DNA from: Heterodera schachtii
Lineage: Eukaryota > Nematoda > Chromadorea > Rhabditida > Heteroderidae
Assembly: GCA_023374025.1 (NCBI GenBank)
Contig: SIJG01000126.1
Coordinates: 170,606-234,605 of the forward strand
DNA: 64,000 nt
Direction: 5' to 3'
In this document: in pieces, positions 40,101 through 50,607 of the stretch
How positions within the stretch are numbered: the first letter of the stretch is position 1
Layout of the letters: each line of letters starts with the position of its first letter
Position numbers and translations under genes: made by a program
The notes under the pieces: generated by a model
The model's database searches: none
The model's input: only the letters and a program-made list of their open reading frames with translations
Told to the model about the DNA's origin: nothing

Positions 40101-41637
40101 ATTTTTGTCTTTAATGGTTATATTAATATAGAAATGTTACATAAAAAAATTTAATAATTAATTCGAAAAAAAACTTGCCAATTCGATAAAAGCGAACGAC
40201 AGAGCCTTTCTCAAAAATTAGTACCAAATGTAAAGAAAGAATTGGTTTGCAAAATTTAAAAATTATAACTACCTAATTTGAATGAATAAAGCTGAATTAA
40301 AAAACGGCAAGAGAAATAAAGGAATAAAAAAACATTATGCATTTCATATATTTGTTAGAATGGAGCAAATAATGAATTAGTAATAAATGCAAAATCGTTA
40401 TTAAAATATTAGAAATTTTAAATATTATTTAAACAAAATATACTTAGATATTACAAATAATATAAATATGCACGTCTAAAGTCATCTGTCACACAAAAAC
40501 TGCCAGCTATAAATGCTTATTTCAATAAATAATGCAATATACCCGACCAATTGACAATCCTATCGATGAGTAAAACGACTAAAAGATTTATTTAAAATGG
40601 TAAATTAATTGTTTTTCATTAAAAATATGAAAAATAATTTAAAATTGCTTTAATATATACAATAAAAGATAGACTTATATGCATGAAACAAACATTACGA
40701 ATTTATTATAAATATTTAATTTGAATTAAATCAAACCTATTGTATTTATTACATTAAAAATAATTATCTTGCAATTTATATAAAGAAAAAATAAAAATGC
40801 CTAATAAGTAAAGAAAATTAATACATATAACTTTTATTTTTTATTTACTTTTTTAATGGCAAATTAAATTACTAGTAGATAATGAAAATTCATTAAAAAA
40901 TTATGATAAAATAATAATTTCATTTACAATTGAAATTTAACCAAAATTAATTTATGATAATTTTTATGTGTTTTTCTACTAAAAAGCCTTAATAAAAATT
41001 TTTTATTTGCCTGTTTCTCTGTCTGTTCGAGGATTATTGTGCCTATTTAATGCCTATTTCGCGATTTTTTGGTTATATAAAGAGAAATTATAAAAGATTA
41101 ATGCTATGAAAAAATAGTTGAAAGTAAAATTCTTAATAACTATTTACAATTTGGTGATAATTGATAAAAACGAAAATATTAATTTGAATTTTTTATAAAT
41201 TTTTAATTTGTATTTTCACTATTAATTAAAGAATTCAATTCTTATTATATAATAAGATTTATAAAATATATTTATATTTATTTATAACCTTTATAGATTT
41301 TAAATACTTCAAAAAAATTCAACTTCAAAAGCACTCCCGAAAGATCAAATGAGAAATGATAAGGAATATTTGAATTAAAAATAATTTGATTAAAAAAATA
41401 TAATGAAAATATTCATTTTTTTTCCTTTGATGTTTTTCATCTTTTCATAAAAAACAGCTAAAAAATCACAAAATTTACCATTTTTGTGCGACTAATTCGA
41501 AATTTCTTGGCTTTTTAAAATTGTATAATTTTTTTTAATTTAATGAAATAAGAAAAAAAGTTTATTGAAATTGTACAATCATGTCGAAACATTTTTAAGA
41601 AAAACTTATTATAAAAAATATAAAAAAATTCGTCAAA

Positions 41638-41794
41638 AAGATAATTATTAAATAAAATAAAATATTTATAATTCCAAGATAATTATTAAATAAAATAAAA
41701 TATTTATAATTCCAAGATAATTATTAAATAAAATAAAATATTTATAATTCCAAGATAATTATTAAATTAAATAAAATATTTATAATTCCAAGAT
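41638..41794 (+). repeat. 38-bp tandem repeat, four copies
   Basis: The unit starts aagataattattaaataaaa and ends atttataattcc. Three copies are exact and the fourth has two extra bases. The array stops about 30 bp before the target duplication of the MITE at 41828. Confidence 0.9.
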
Positions 41795-41827
41795 TTGAAA
41801 ATTATTAACAATATTAGAAGTTGTAAT

Positions 41828-42013
41828 TAGAGACCGGACAAGAGGGTCGGTCGGTCGGTTTCGGTTAAAAACCGAAAAAAACCGAAACCGAAAAAACCGA
41901 AAAACTAAAAAATTCTCGGTCGGTCGGTTTCGGTTTAAAAACCAAAAAAACCGAAACCGAAAACCGTAAAAAACCGAAAAAAACCGAAAAAAAACCGACC
42001 GGTCCGATCTCTA
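41828..42013. mobile_element. Small TIR element with 7-bp TSD, ccgaaa/tttcgg arrays
   Basis: The ends are tagagaccggac and the inverted gtccgatctcta. The direct flanks ttgtaat (41821-41827) and ttgtaat (42014-42020) are a perfect 7-bp duplication. The 186-bp body consists almost entirely of cggtcggtcggtttcggtt and aaaaccgaaaaaaaccgaaa words. The TAGAGA tip differs from the TAGGG tips elsewhere. No coding capacity. A 7-bp duplication is unusual for hAT; an eighth base may have been lost, or another superfamily may be involved. Confidence 0.8.
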
Positions 42014-42020
42014 TTGTAAT

Positions 42021-44532
42021 GAGAATGTATGAGAATTTTAAAAGAATAAGGCTAAAATTTGGTTGATAGGCTTAAATGAGGGTTAGAGTTCATCAAAAAA
42101 GAAAATTTTATAATTATGTTAATGTTAGTCATTTAATGTTAAATGGGCAAATAGATTTTTTGAATATCTTTGTAAAAGAGTTTTTCCGGCTTCTACAGAT
42201 TTTTATTAATCAAGGCCAACATTTATAAGAAAATATTCAATTGTCATTTTATTTAAAGCGTGAATTTATAAAAAATAATTCATGAATTTAATTATCGAAG
42301 AATATTTTAATTGAATAATGAAATGTATTTTCTTATATTATAATTTTATTATTAACCTTTCATTATGTGTCTGCCGACTCAAAAATAAATAAAAAAAACT
42401 TAAAATTATTATAGCTTTTCTTTGCATCCTTTTAACTATTATAGAGAATAATTGATTATTGCAAATAACAAAATAAATTAAATTAAATTATTCATTTTAT
42501 ATAATTTTTTAGCCATACTAAAAAATTTATTCGATAAAATATTATATATAATATTATTTATTCAAGAATGAAAATTTAAAAAGTAAGAACTTTATTATAT
42601 ATTTTATTGTTAATTGAAATATTTTATCATTAATATTACATGAAAAAAATATTCAAAAAATAAACAACCAAAGAATAATTTAATTTATTTAACTTTTATA
42701 TGGTTTTATGCTTAATTTAATGCCAATCTATTAGTATGTATCGTCAAAAAACAGAAAACTTTTTAGACAATAAAAAGGAATATTTTATTAAAATTTAAAT
42801 AATTTATTAAATCAAACTATAAAGACCAAATTAATTATAATAATTAAAATTGTAAAAAAAATATATATAACATTTTATTTGATGTAAAATCAAGTGATGA
42901 ATTACAAAAACAAATATCAATAAAATATTTATAAAAATATAATAAAAATTAAAAATTCAATTTAATAAAAATTGATCTGGAGGTTTCACTTTTTAATAAA
43001 CAAAAAAATCATTATATTTACTTTTTGAATAAATTATTCATTAAATATTTTAATAACTATCAAATAATGGAAACAAATTGTTTCCTATTAAATTATGGAT
43101 TAAATTATTAGGAAATTGATTTCTCGTGTCTTTCGCAAATTCTTGTCTTTGGTGAATGATTGCTCAACGTTATTTTCCGTGTGAGCCCAAGTGACAAATG
43201 TATCAATGATGTAATATTTAAAATTTAATTATTTTAATTTTAGTTCAGTTAATTTACAAAAAATTAAGAAAAATTTAGATAAATCATTAATTATACACAT
43301 TTTATGAAGAAAATCCTATCAATTAATTCTTATCGACTAAAGTAATGGAAAAAATGAAAAACGATAAAAAAATTAAATTATTAAATTTAATAACATTCAA
43401 TTAATTTATTTATTTTGAACATGTATTTAATCTTTTAATTTTTTAAAATTTTAAAATATTTTATTTTTTTAATAAAACTCTTTAATAAACCCATAAAAAT
43501 TTTCATTATAAATCATTTTATCCTTTCTTTTTTTATTTAAATAAATTTTTAATTATAATATCAACAATTACTTATTCTTTTTTCATATTCATGTAGATGC
43601 TTTAGGTATCATCAAATTTAGCAATACTTAATACAATAAATAAATGTGAAATCATTATTAAAAATTCCTAAAAATGGCTATAAAAATTTGAGAATAATAA
43701 AGTTTTTTTCAATTCCACAACAATCAATTATTAAAAAAACGATGCATTAGCATTGAATAAAAATAAATTTTTATTATTAAAATTAAACAATCTTTGCAAG
43801 AATTTTAAAATTGTACAAATGATATGGATCACTCCGAAACGATGAATTAAATAAAGAAGGTGCATAATATTTTAGTTAATATTTGACACCAATGGACGTG
43901 ATTTTTATCCTATCATAAGCTTATCCATGTATTAATTAAAAAACATATTTAAAAAACAAGTAAAAATTATCCTAAGAATGCTGATAAAATGGCAAGTGTT
44001 GCAATAAAAATCTCTTGAAATTTTCACTTGATTAAAATATTTTTGTAAATTTTAATGAGTTCTTAATTTACATTTGAATTAAAAATGACAAATTTAAAAA
44101 TTCGAATGTTTCAAATAAGAAATCTTTATAAAAAATTTTTATATAATTATTAATTTGAAAAAAACAAAGATAAAATTTAAAAAATCTTATAAATCGTATT
44201 TTTAACAAGAAAATAAATGTAAAAAAATTAGTCGTAAATAGAACTGGGATTTTTAAGCTCCAAAAACTGCCAAAATTTTTAGGTCGATTCTTAGAGTGTA
44301 TTTTTAAAATTCCCAAAAAATAGGTTCTAAAACATCAATTATTTAAAAATGAAATCAAAAAGAAAAATAAATAAATTATAAATGAATTAGCCCAAAGAAT
44401 TGAAAAGGGATCATGAGAAAAATAATATTTTATACAATTCAAATGCCAACACAAAAGACGAAAAAAATTTGATTTCAAAAACAAAATTAATTGAAAGAAA
44501 CAAAAATGAATAAAAAGCATAATTTAACTTAG
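42021..44532. other. AT-rich stretch
   Basis: No gene is supported. A reverse core B fragment lies at 44240-44335 (gtcgattcttagagtgtatt). The minus frames at 44068-44316 and 44335-44520 are low complexity. A GC-richer spot at 43125-43195 has no extended frame. Confidence 0.5.
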
Positions 44533-44680
44533 AGCATACCATCTATCATTGGCAAAATATTGCAATATCATGGGGATAATAATAATATTAAAAAATAGGA
44601 AAATCTATAAACTACTATTAATCGACTCTGGTAGGTCAGCAGTATGCTTGGATTTGTTTGATGATGTTTATAAGAAATGA
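44533..44680 (+). pseudogene. Possible retroelement protease fragment
   Basis: A frame ending in TGA at 44678-44680 reads KLLLIDSGRSAVCLDLFDD. LLIDSG followed by a small residue is close to the retropepsin active-site signature (hydrophobic-hydrophobic-D-[ST]-G-[STA]), with R where the small residue normally sits. Downstream in-frame pieces (FENTFYSFRISQRL) occur after one stop. It lies about 2 kb from the Ty3/gypsy element but is not part of it, because that element has its own protease (DSGA) at 52200. Probably a relic of a different LTR element. Short and uncertain. Confidence 0.35.
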
Positions 44681-45755
44681 AATGAAATATTTGAAAATAC
44701 GTTTTATAGTTTTAGAATCTCTCAACGACTTGTATCTCGGACCTTTATAAAATAAAACAAATCAAAAATTAGTAAAAAATACAAAATAACAAAAAGTAAG
44801 TTTTGCAATAAAAATCAAATTAAAGAAATGAACAAAAAAGATTAAGTGAAAAGCCAAATCAAACGCAGTTTATCCAGTAAAGGAGTCAATATACATTATG
44901 CGGTTTACCATCTCAATAATTATTTTCTTTCATAAGAATGTATAAAGATTAATTAAAATTTACTTCTAAAAAAATGTTGTATCAAGATATTTAAAATTAA
45001 GAGTCAATGCACCAAATAATTAAAATATAATACCAAAATAAGAATAATAATAGCATATTTAATTTAATTAAAAAAGTTTTTAAGAGCTAAATATATATAT
45101 TTTCTGCTAAATTGTTTTATAAATTATAAATTTTTTTAATTTTTGAAAATATTGAAAAATTTTAATTAACATGTAAAATAAAATGAAAAATAAAGTTGGA
45201 TTAATAAAATATTAAGATAAATTGTTTAAAAAATTAAAAAATAATTTATAAATAAATGAAATAAAATAATTAACTACATAAATCTTAATTTCAAATAAAT
45301 ATAAAAGTGTTTTTACCCCGAGTGTTGTAAAATTTAAAAAGTAAAAATAATTACTTATTTCAATTATTTTAATAACATATTTTGATATAAAAATACATTT
45401 GTTTTTGTAAATTGGTAGCATCTTTAAAAAATTACTACACAAAAATCAGTATTTCACCAGAAATCTTTAAAAAAATTCCTTTTACAACTTAATCATAAGC
45501 CTGGCTTATGGCTGTCATTGGGCCATCTTTGCACTTTTAGCGAAATGACCTAACACCGATTCCAACACTCAAGAATTAAATGATTAATTGATAAAAAATT
45601 ATCATAAAATGATCAATAAAGAAGGTAAATATTATTTCAAATTAATGTAAAGGAGGGACCCTTTTAATTCGAAAATGGTTTGTCATATGCATTTTGGGGT
45701 CGCTGATTCCAAATTTGGAAAGGGATTTCGGAGTTGGTTGAAAGCATGTCATAAC
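44681..45755. other. AT-rich stretch
   Basis: No gene is supported. GC-richer spots at 45495-45560 and 45650-45735 have no extended coding frame. The 76-codon minus frame at 45212-45442 is low complexity. Confidence 0.5.
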
Positions 45756-46141
45756 TAGAGAACGAAAAAAGGCACCAAAAATCCCAAAAAAGGCATGAAA
45801 AAAGGCATTTCAAAAATGTTTTTAACGTTTTTTAGGGAGCAAAACTCATAAAACCTAATCAAAAAACTTAATTTTGGTCAGTTAAATGATTATCAAATAT
45901 TTTATAATTTTTTTCGGATAAGGAAAATTTTTAAATCTACAATTTTTATCTAGTAAAAAATAAATAAATTTTGGCGAACAATTTTTGAGAAAATATTTCA
46001 ATTCTTAGGGGGTGTATTTTCTGAAATTTTTTTGGATCATTTCTTAGGGGGTATATTTTTCCTTTTTATTGCATTTTTGTTAAACATTTTTCGGAAAAAG
46101 GCCAAAAAAAGGCAATTATTAAGCGATATCGGAGTGCTCTA
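45756..46141. mobile_element. Probable MITE with aaaaaaggca words and core B
   Basis: The left edge reads tagagaacgaaaaaaggcac and the right edge ends gagtgctcta, so only a tagag/ctcta tip pairs. Just inside both edges are aaaaaaggca/aaaaaggcc words, and the right part has core B in reverse orientation (46000-46090: cttagggggtgtattttc, cttagggggtatattttt, attgcatttttgttaa). No target duplication is evident, so the borders are provisional. Confidence 0.5.
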
Positions 46142-46211
46142 AAGTAAAAAAAGTGCCAAATCAGTTCAAGTACCAATTTTTTGAAATTTTATTCATCAAA
46201 ACCACAAATTT

Positions 46212-46275
46212 TGAACAAGCCCGGACCCGGCGGGTGCCCGGCCAAAGTTTTAGACCGGCCCGGGACGTCCGTTAA
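46212..46275. repeat. GC-rich MITE tip fragment
   Basis: Includes agcccggacccggcgggtgc and tagaccggcccgggacg. The vocabulary resembles the arrays of the 1171-2085 element and the TAGA tip of the 41828 element. It has no paired end and is probably a fragment. Confidence 0.35.
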
Positions 46276-46570
46276 AAAAGCTTTAATTAAATGATATCAT
46301 AATAAATATAAAAATGTATAAATAAAAATAAACTTAATATAGCAATTTCTTGAAGTAATATAATTAAAAAATATATCCATCTAAATACTATTTATATTTC
46401 TTTCATTTATAATTTATTATTCAAAAAAAAAACTTATTACAATATTATTTTTAAAACCACTTCAGTGATTGGTGCGGCACTTCAGTTTTCACTTTTTGAA
46501 AAATTAGAAGGGTAAAATATTTTAAAATTAAGCTGTCGGTTAAAAACTTAACATAAAATATATTGTTACA

Positions 46571-46575
46571 GTATC
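46571..46575. other. Target-site duplication beside the 3' LTR (gtatc)
   Basis: gtatc precedes the LTR here and is the reverse complement of gatac (50603-50607) beside the other LTR. Read in the element's own direction both flanks are gatac, as expected for the two sides of one 5-bp target duplication. Confidence 0.85.
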
Positions 46576-46808
46576 TGTTCGGTCCGAGGGGTCAAGGAAC
46601 AGGATCAATAAATAAATGTTTATTGACGAACAATAAATAAAAGTGAAGGACACTTTGGTCGGAGGAAAAAGACAATTTGAAATGAATGAGGGAAAAGACA
46701 AGGAAGGAGGGAATGACCGTCTATTTATGGGCGAGTGACAACAACAAAAATGGCGGGGATTTGAATAGACAGATCGCCAATATAATTCAAAATAGGCTCA
46801 TCCGAACA
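46576..46808 (-). mobile_element. 3' LTR of the Ty3/gypsy element
   Basis: A 233-bp repeat, TGTTCGGATGAG...GGACCGAACA when read on the minus strand, with TGTT/AACA ends. It matches 50608-50838 in inverted orientation with about five substitutions and two one-base indels. Within it are an ataaata box (a possible TATA element) and caataaacatttatttatt, a likely polyadenylation region. The pol frame runs into it and stops at 46787. Confidence 0.93.
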
Positions 46809-47873
46809 CCTCCCCTTTTGAGCGGCTCACGGCGTGTACCGTTGCGGGGCACGTCTGTTCCGTTGCGGGTTTTTCCGATGTCAAATACGTCGAGAAAGAC
46901 TTGCAATCGGTCGGCTTCGTCGGGAGTGTGCCCAGGACGGAGTTGGTTGGCATGGAATCTTCCTGACGACCCGTCAAGGAAGTCCACGTCGTAAATGACT
47001 CCTCTCTTTTTGGACACTTTTCCATATTTCCAATTTTGCGAAATTCGGTGTTTGGCGAAGACGTTGTCTCCGACGGCAAACTCTTGTATTTTGGTGCCAT
47101 AGCGTCGGTTGAACCTTTGCTCCATCTCCTCATTTCGCTCAATTGGCAGAGTGGGAGTCGGTTTCAACAAGTCCAACGTTGTCCGTGGTTTCCTTCCGAG
47201 AAACATTTCCGCTGGGGATTTGCTTTCTTCGAGCGAATCATTGGGGGTAGTCCGGTAGCTGACGAGAAAGTTTCAACGATGCTTTTACTCGGAGCCCCCT
47301 CCCCTTTTAGTTTTCGGAATGTTCTTTTCAAGGTGTCCACAAATCGTTCTGCTTGGCCATTGGACATCGGGTTATATGGTGCCGAGAACAGGTGTTTGAT
47401 GCCATTGACGTTTGTGAATTTTGCAAATTCATGGCTAGTGAATTGCGTTCCGTTGTCCGAAACCAAAGTTTCGGGGAGTCCGTGCCGACTGAAGAGGTAC
47501 CGAAGTTTTTCGATAGTGGCACTTGTCGATTTTGTTGGCATTTCGAAAACCTCAGGATATTTCGAATATGCGTCGACAATGATTAGGTACTCTTTACCGA
47601 AAACGGTCCGGCAAAGTCAATGTGAACTCTCTGCCACGGTCCATTTGTCTTTGGCCATGAGTGCAGGTTTGTTTTCGTTGGCATTTTTGCCTCATTTTGG
47701 CATGGTTGACAATTTTCTACAAATTGTTCGATTTCTTGGTCCATTTTTGGCCAGTATGCATATTCCCGAGCTAACTGCTTCATCCTTTTTATTCCAGGAT
47801 GTCCTTTATGGAGCAGTTGCAATATTTTGGCTCTGTGTTGTGTTGGAATTACATCTCGTTCAGCATACATCAA
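46787..47873 (-). pseudogene. Ty3/gypsy integrase region, frameshifted
   Basis: Three overlapping minus-strand frames together form an integrase. 47583-47873 holds the HHCC zinc-binding part (LLHKGHPGIKRMKQLAREYA, then CQPCQ) and the first catalytic Asp (HIDFAGPF). 47164-47541 holds the second Asp (LVSDNGTQFTSHEF) and the catalytic Glu (SNGQAERF), so the DD35E triad is present. 46787-47206 holds a target-like segment (MFLGRKPRTTLDLLKP) and a basic C-terminal domain (FAVGDNVFAKHR). Single-base frameshifts near 47600 and 47270 separate the three, so no functional protein is made. This is the 3' end of pol, continuous upstream with the RT/RNase H half at 47919-49013. The C-terminal wording is closest to gypsy elements I associate with nematodes, from memory of the family. 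Confidence 0.92.
46809..46818 (-). other. Polypurine tract of the Ty3/gypsy element
   Basis: On the minus strand the bases directly before the LTR read aaaaggggagg, a purine run in the position used to prime plus-strand synthesis in LTR elements. Confidence 0.75.
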
Positions 47874-47918
47874 ACAATCTTTCGTAATGCTGAGTTGTTC
47901 CTTTCTTTGGTGAAAAAT

Positions 47919-49013
47919 TCAGATTTCCACATTTTCGTTTCCAACATTTTGAGGCCAGCCATTTCTGATGAATTTCATGACATTTTTGATATTCTGATCA
48001 CTTTTTGATGACTCGACGATGTTTCCAAATTTAATTGGAAGCTTCTCGATGGTTCCAACGAAAATTGACTCGAGTTCCGAATCGATGCAAGTGTTTGCAA
48101 TGACGCGGTCTTCGGCATCCTTTGCACTGCATTGCCGCACTCCTTTTTTGTTGCCGAATATGGCGAGAAGAGGCTTATGATCAGTTAGGAGCGTAAATTT
48201 ACGTCCATAGATCATTTTGTGAAATTTCTGCACTGCAAAAATTAATGCTAGTGCTTCCTTTTCAATTTGTGAATAGTTCTTCTCGGCAGGAGTTAAGGCG
48301 GATGACGCGTGCGCAATGGCTTTCATCGTGCCGTCCGGGAATTTGTGCGAAATCACTGCTCCAATTCCCTGATCAGAAGCACCTGCAGCTACTATGATCT
48401 CTTTTAGAGGGTCATAGTGCGTGAGCAACAATTCTGATGTCAAAATTTCTTTAATTTTGTCAAATGCATTTTTGCATTTGTCGCTCCAATTCCATTCGGT
48501 GTCCTTTTTCAGCAAATCATCAAGCGGCTTTCTGACGAAGCGCAGTTTTTGATGAATTGTTGGTAATGGTTTACCATTCCCAAATATGACCGAAGTGAAG
48601 AAACATCCGTCGGTTCTGGAATCTCACTGATGGCCGTGATTTTGCTGAGGTCGGGTCTGCGTCCGTTTTTGTCGATTATTTGTCCGAGATATTTAATTTC
48701 ATATTGTAAAAACGAACATTTTTCCCGTTTGACGCGAAATCCCCATTCTTGAAATCGCGAGAACATCATTTTCAAGTGTTCTGAATGTTCTTTTTGGCCC
48801 TTGCTGACGATGATGATGTCATCAAGGTAGGCTGTCGCGAAGTCAAAATCTGCCAACATTTGGTCCATTATTTACTGGAAAATGCCAGGGGCTGTTTTGA
48901 TGCCAAAGGGAATTCTTTTGACTTCATAATTTCCTCTGTGGGTTGCAATGGCACACAGCTTTTTCGATGCTTCGTCCAGCTCCACTTGTAGATACGCATC
49001 CTGCGCTAGAAGA
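47919..49013 (-). pseudogene. Ty3/gypsy pol: second half of RT and RNase H, broken
   Basis: Read on the minus strand, the RT sequence starts in mid-domain just after the inversion junction with DAYLQVELDEASKKL and continues through the palm motif TAYLDDIIIVSKG (catalytic YLDD). It then passes into the thumb and connection (RSYLGMVNHYQQFI) and an RNase H domain (DQGIGAVISHKFPDG; YSQIEKEALALIFAVQKF; LLTDHKPLL). A TAA lies at 48872-48874, before MDQMLADFDF. A one-base frameshift lies near 48540. After TDHKPLLAIFGNKKGV the normal RNase H end is missing and the text resumes with a different segment, so an internal deletion lies near 48140. The missing N-terminal half of RT is on the plus strand at 52935. 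Confidence 0.92.
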
Positions 49014-49022
49014 TTTTGTGTT
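49008..49022. other. Inversion junction 1 (RT second half / former flank)
   Basis: RT-coding DNA (minus strand) stops inside agattttgtg at 49011-49020. Sequence to the right is AT-rich with no relation to the retroelement. The last matching RT codons correspond directly to the point where the plus-strand half stops at about 52934. Confidence 0.85.
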
Positions 49023-49303
49023 TGTTCTTTAGATAAAAGTGAAGTTGGCTACCTCACGTTAAGTTAAAAAATGTTTCAAAAATTGGAACTGACAAGAAAA
49101 TTAACTCGTTTGTTTACACTAACAAAGGAGAGGTACCCAAGTGACGGTGGGACTTCCAAATGAAACTTACAGGGTAGGTAGATTACCCCCCCTTTGTATT
49201 ATAAAATTTTTTTTATTTTTGCTAAATGAAGCTTCTGGCCGAGATATGAAGCTTTTCCTTTTTGACATATCAATATCCTTTACAAAGAATGTAAAGCCAA
49301 TGT

Positions 49304-49377
49304 GAGCGGCGATGGCCTAGTGGGTATGCCTTCAATTCTTTTTTTCTTCTTCTAAAGTTCAATTCCCCCACCCTGCA
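49304..49377 (+). ncRNA. tRNA-like sequence in the left arm
   Basis: gatggcctagtgggtatgcc has the layout of a tRNA D-arm with box A (TGGCCTAGTGG) and a GGC/GCC stem. 31 bases later agttcaattcc resembles box B. The T-stem and acceptor stem do not pair well, and the middle is a T-rich tract instead of an anticodon arm. It is therefore a tRNA-derived repeat (SINE head) or pseudogene, not a working tRNA. Confidence 0.45.
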
Positions 49378-49817
49378 AATAATTGTTTTGGTTTTTTTCA
49401 CTATCCAAAATTTTTAATATCTTATTAACATAATAATTGGTGCCTTAATATTTTTTTAATTTTTATTTTATATGATAGAATAAAATTTTGAAAAATTGAA
49501 AAATACTCTCAAAAATTTTTGGGTTTTAGCACATTTTCAGAAGTTTTCAAATAAAAAATCCCTCTCTAATAATTATCAGATTCTCATAATGTGACAAATT
49601 CCTTTGCTTCACTCATTTCTACCAAAACTATCAAATTTTAAAATTTCTATGAAAGTTAAAATTAAGGTTGAATAAAATGAAAAACATTTTTAAGACTTTA
49701 TTAATGTTAAAAAGTTTAAAAAAAATTTTGGACAGGAAAAACAAATTTAGGTGTTCTAAAAACCTTTTGGTAATTTTTAAGCTAATTTTAAAGAAAAAAA
49801 GGATTTTTTGCAATCGG

Positions 49818-49845
49818 CGGTGCCGATAAGCGCCGACGGGGTGAA
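49818..49845 (+). repeat. Core A GC-rich motif, copy 4
   Basis: atcggcggtgccgataagcg followed by ccgacgggg, in the spacer of the palindrome. It is related to the motifs at 1746, 18981 and 19370. Confidence 0.5.
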
Positions 49846-50187
49846 TTAAAGTTTTAAAATTTTTGAAAATGTTTTAAGAATGGACAAGAAAATTTAGTTT
49901 TTTGGGAGTATTCATAGAAATTTTAAAATTTGATAGTTTTGGTAGAAATGAGTGAAGCAAAGGAATTTGTCACATTATGAGAATCTGATAATTATTAGAG
50001 AGGGATTTTTTATTTGAAAACTTCTGAAAATGTGCTAAAACCCAAAAATTTTTGAGAGTATTTTTCAATTTTTCAAAATTTTATTCTATCATATAAAATA
50101 AAAATTAAAAAAATATTAAGGCACCAATTATTATGTTAATAAGATATTAAAAATTTTGGATAGTGAAAAAAACCAAAACAATTATTT

Positions 50188-50260
50188 GCAGGGTGGGGGA
50201 ATTGAACTTTAGAAGAAGAAAAAAAGAATTGAAGGCATACCCACTAGGCCATCGCCGCTC
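50188..50260 (-). ncRNA. tRNA-like sequence in the right arm
   Basis: The mirror copy of 49304-49377 on the minus strand, with the same box A and box B words. The two point toward each other across the palindrome spacer. Confidence 0.45.
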
Positions 50261-50602
50261 ACATTGGCTTTACATTCTTTGTAAAGGATATTGATATGTC
50301 AAAAAGGAAAAGCTTCATATCTCGGCCAGAAGCTTCATTTAGCAAAAATAAAAAAAATTTTATAATACAAAGGGGGGGGGGTAATCTACCTACCCTGTAA
50401 GTTTCATTTGGAAGTCCCACCGTCACTTGGGTACCTCTCCTTTGTAAGTGATTAAATTTCGAAGTTTTTTGCTTTAAACAAATTATTATTTTATTTCTTT
50501 TCCATTAGTTGGGGTTATTCATATATTTGGTTTTAATAATTGTAAAAAATAATTTTATTAATAATTTTTTCATTATTTTCATATTTTTTCTCATGATATA
50601 AT

Positions 50603-50607
50603 GATAC
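50603..50607. other. Target-site duplication beside the 5' LTR (gatac)
   Basis: gatac directly precedes TGTTCGG of the 5' LTR. Its partner, reversed by the inversion, is gtatc at 46571-46575. Confidence 0.85.

Larger units (their letters stand above)
35980..41637. other. Long AT-rich stretch
   Basis: Contains a core B relic (36190-36520), a 25-bp tandem duplication (37115-37164) and a small GC-richer patch at 39070-39130 (agcaaagcactctctctatg) without a usable frame. The 96-codon minus frame at 37978-38268 is Phe/Ile/Leu-rich low complexity. No gene is supported. Confidence 0.5.
49117..50450. repeat. 1.33-kb palindrome (long-TIR element)
   Basis: The left arm 49117-49653 and right arm 49911-50450 are reverse complements over about 540 bp, with only a few one-base differences (for example in the c/g run at 49186 and 50371). 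The spacer is 257 bp (49654-49910). The outer tips are cactaacaaaggagaggtac on the left and cacttacaaaggagaggtac on the inverted right. No convincing target duplication is visible. Each arm carries a tRNA-like sequence and the spacer carries a core A GC motif. No transposase is present. It could be a foldback-type element or two head-to-head copies of a SINE-like repeat. It lay in the host DNA beside the Ty3/gypsy insertion and was carried along in the inversion. Confidence 0.92.

Noticed and set aside
41638..41794. CRISPR-like array
   Set aside because: Units are directly adjacent without unique spacers and the DNA is eukaryotic; it is a plain tandem repeat.
46686..46994. 102-codon plus-strand frame over the 3' LTR and end of pol
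   Set aside because: It is the antisense shadow of the LTR and integrase C-terminus; no domain in this orientation.
46787..47206. An env gene in the Ty3/gypsy element
   Set aside because: The frame after integrase runs as a basic integrase tail straight into the 3' LTR; there is no signal peptide or membrane segment and no space.
47036..47887. 283-codon plus-strand frame, the longest in the window
   Set aside because: Lies wholly antisense to the integrase, whose zinc-binding and DD35E motifs are all on the minus strand. The openness is a by-product of the GC-richer codons.
49304..50260. Functional tRNA genes in the palindrome arms
   Set aside because: Box A and a D-stem look right, but the acceptor and T stems do not pair and the anticodon arm is replaced by a T-rich tract.
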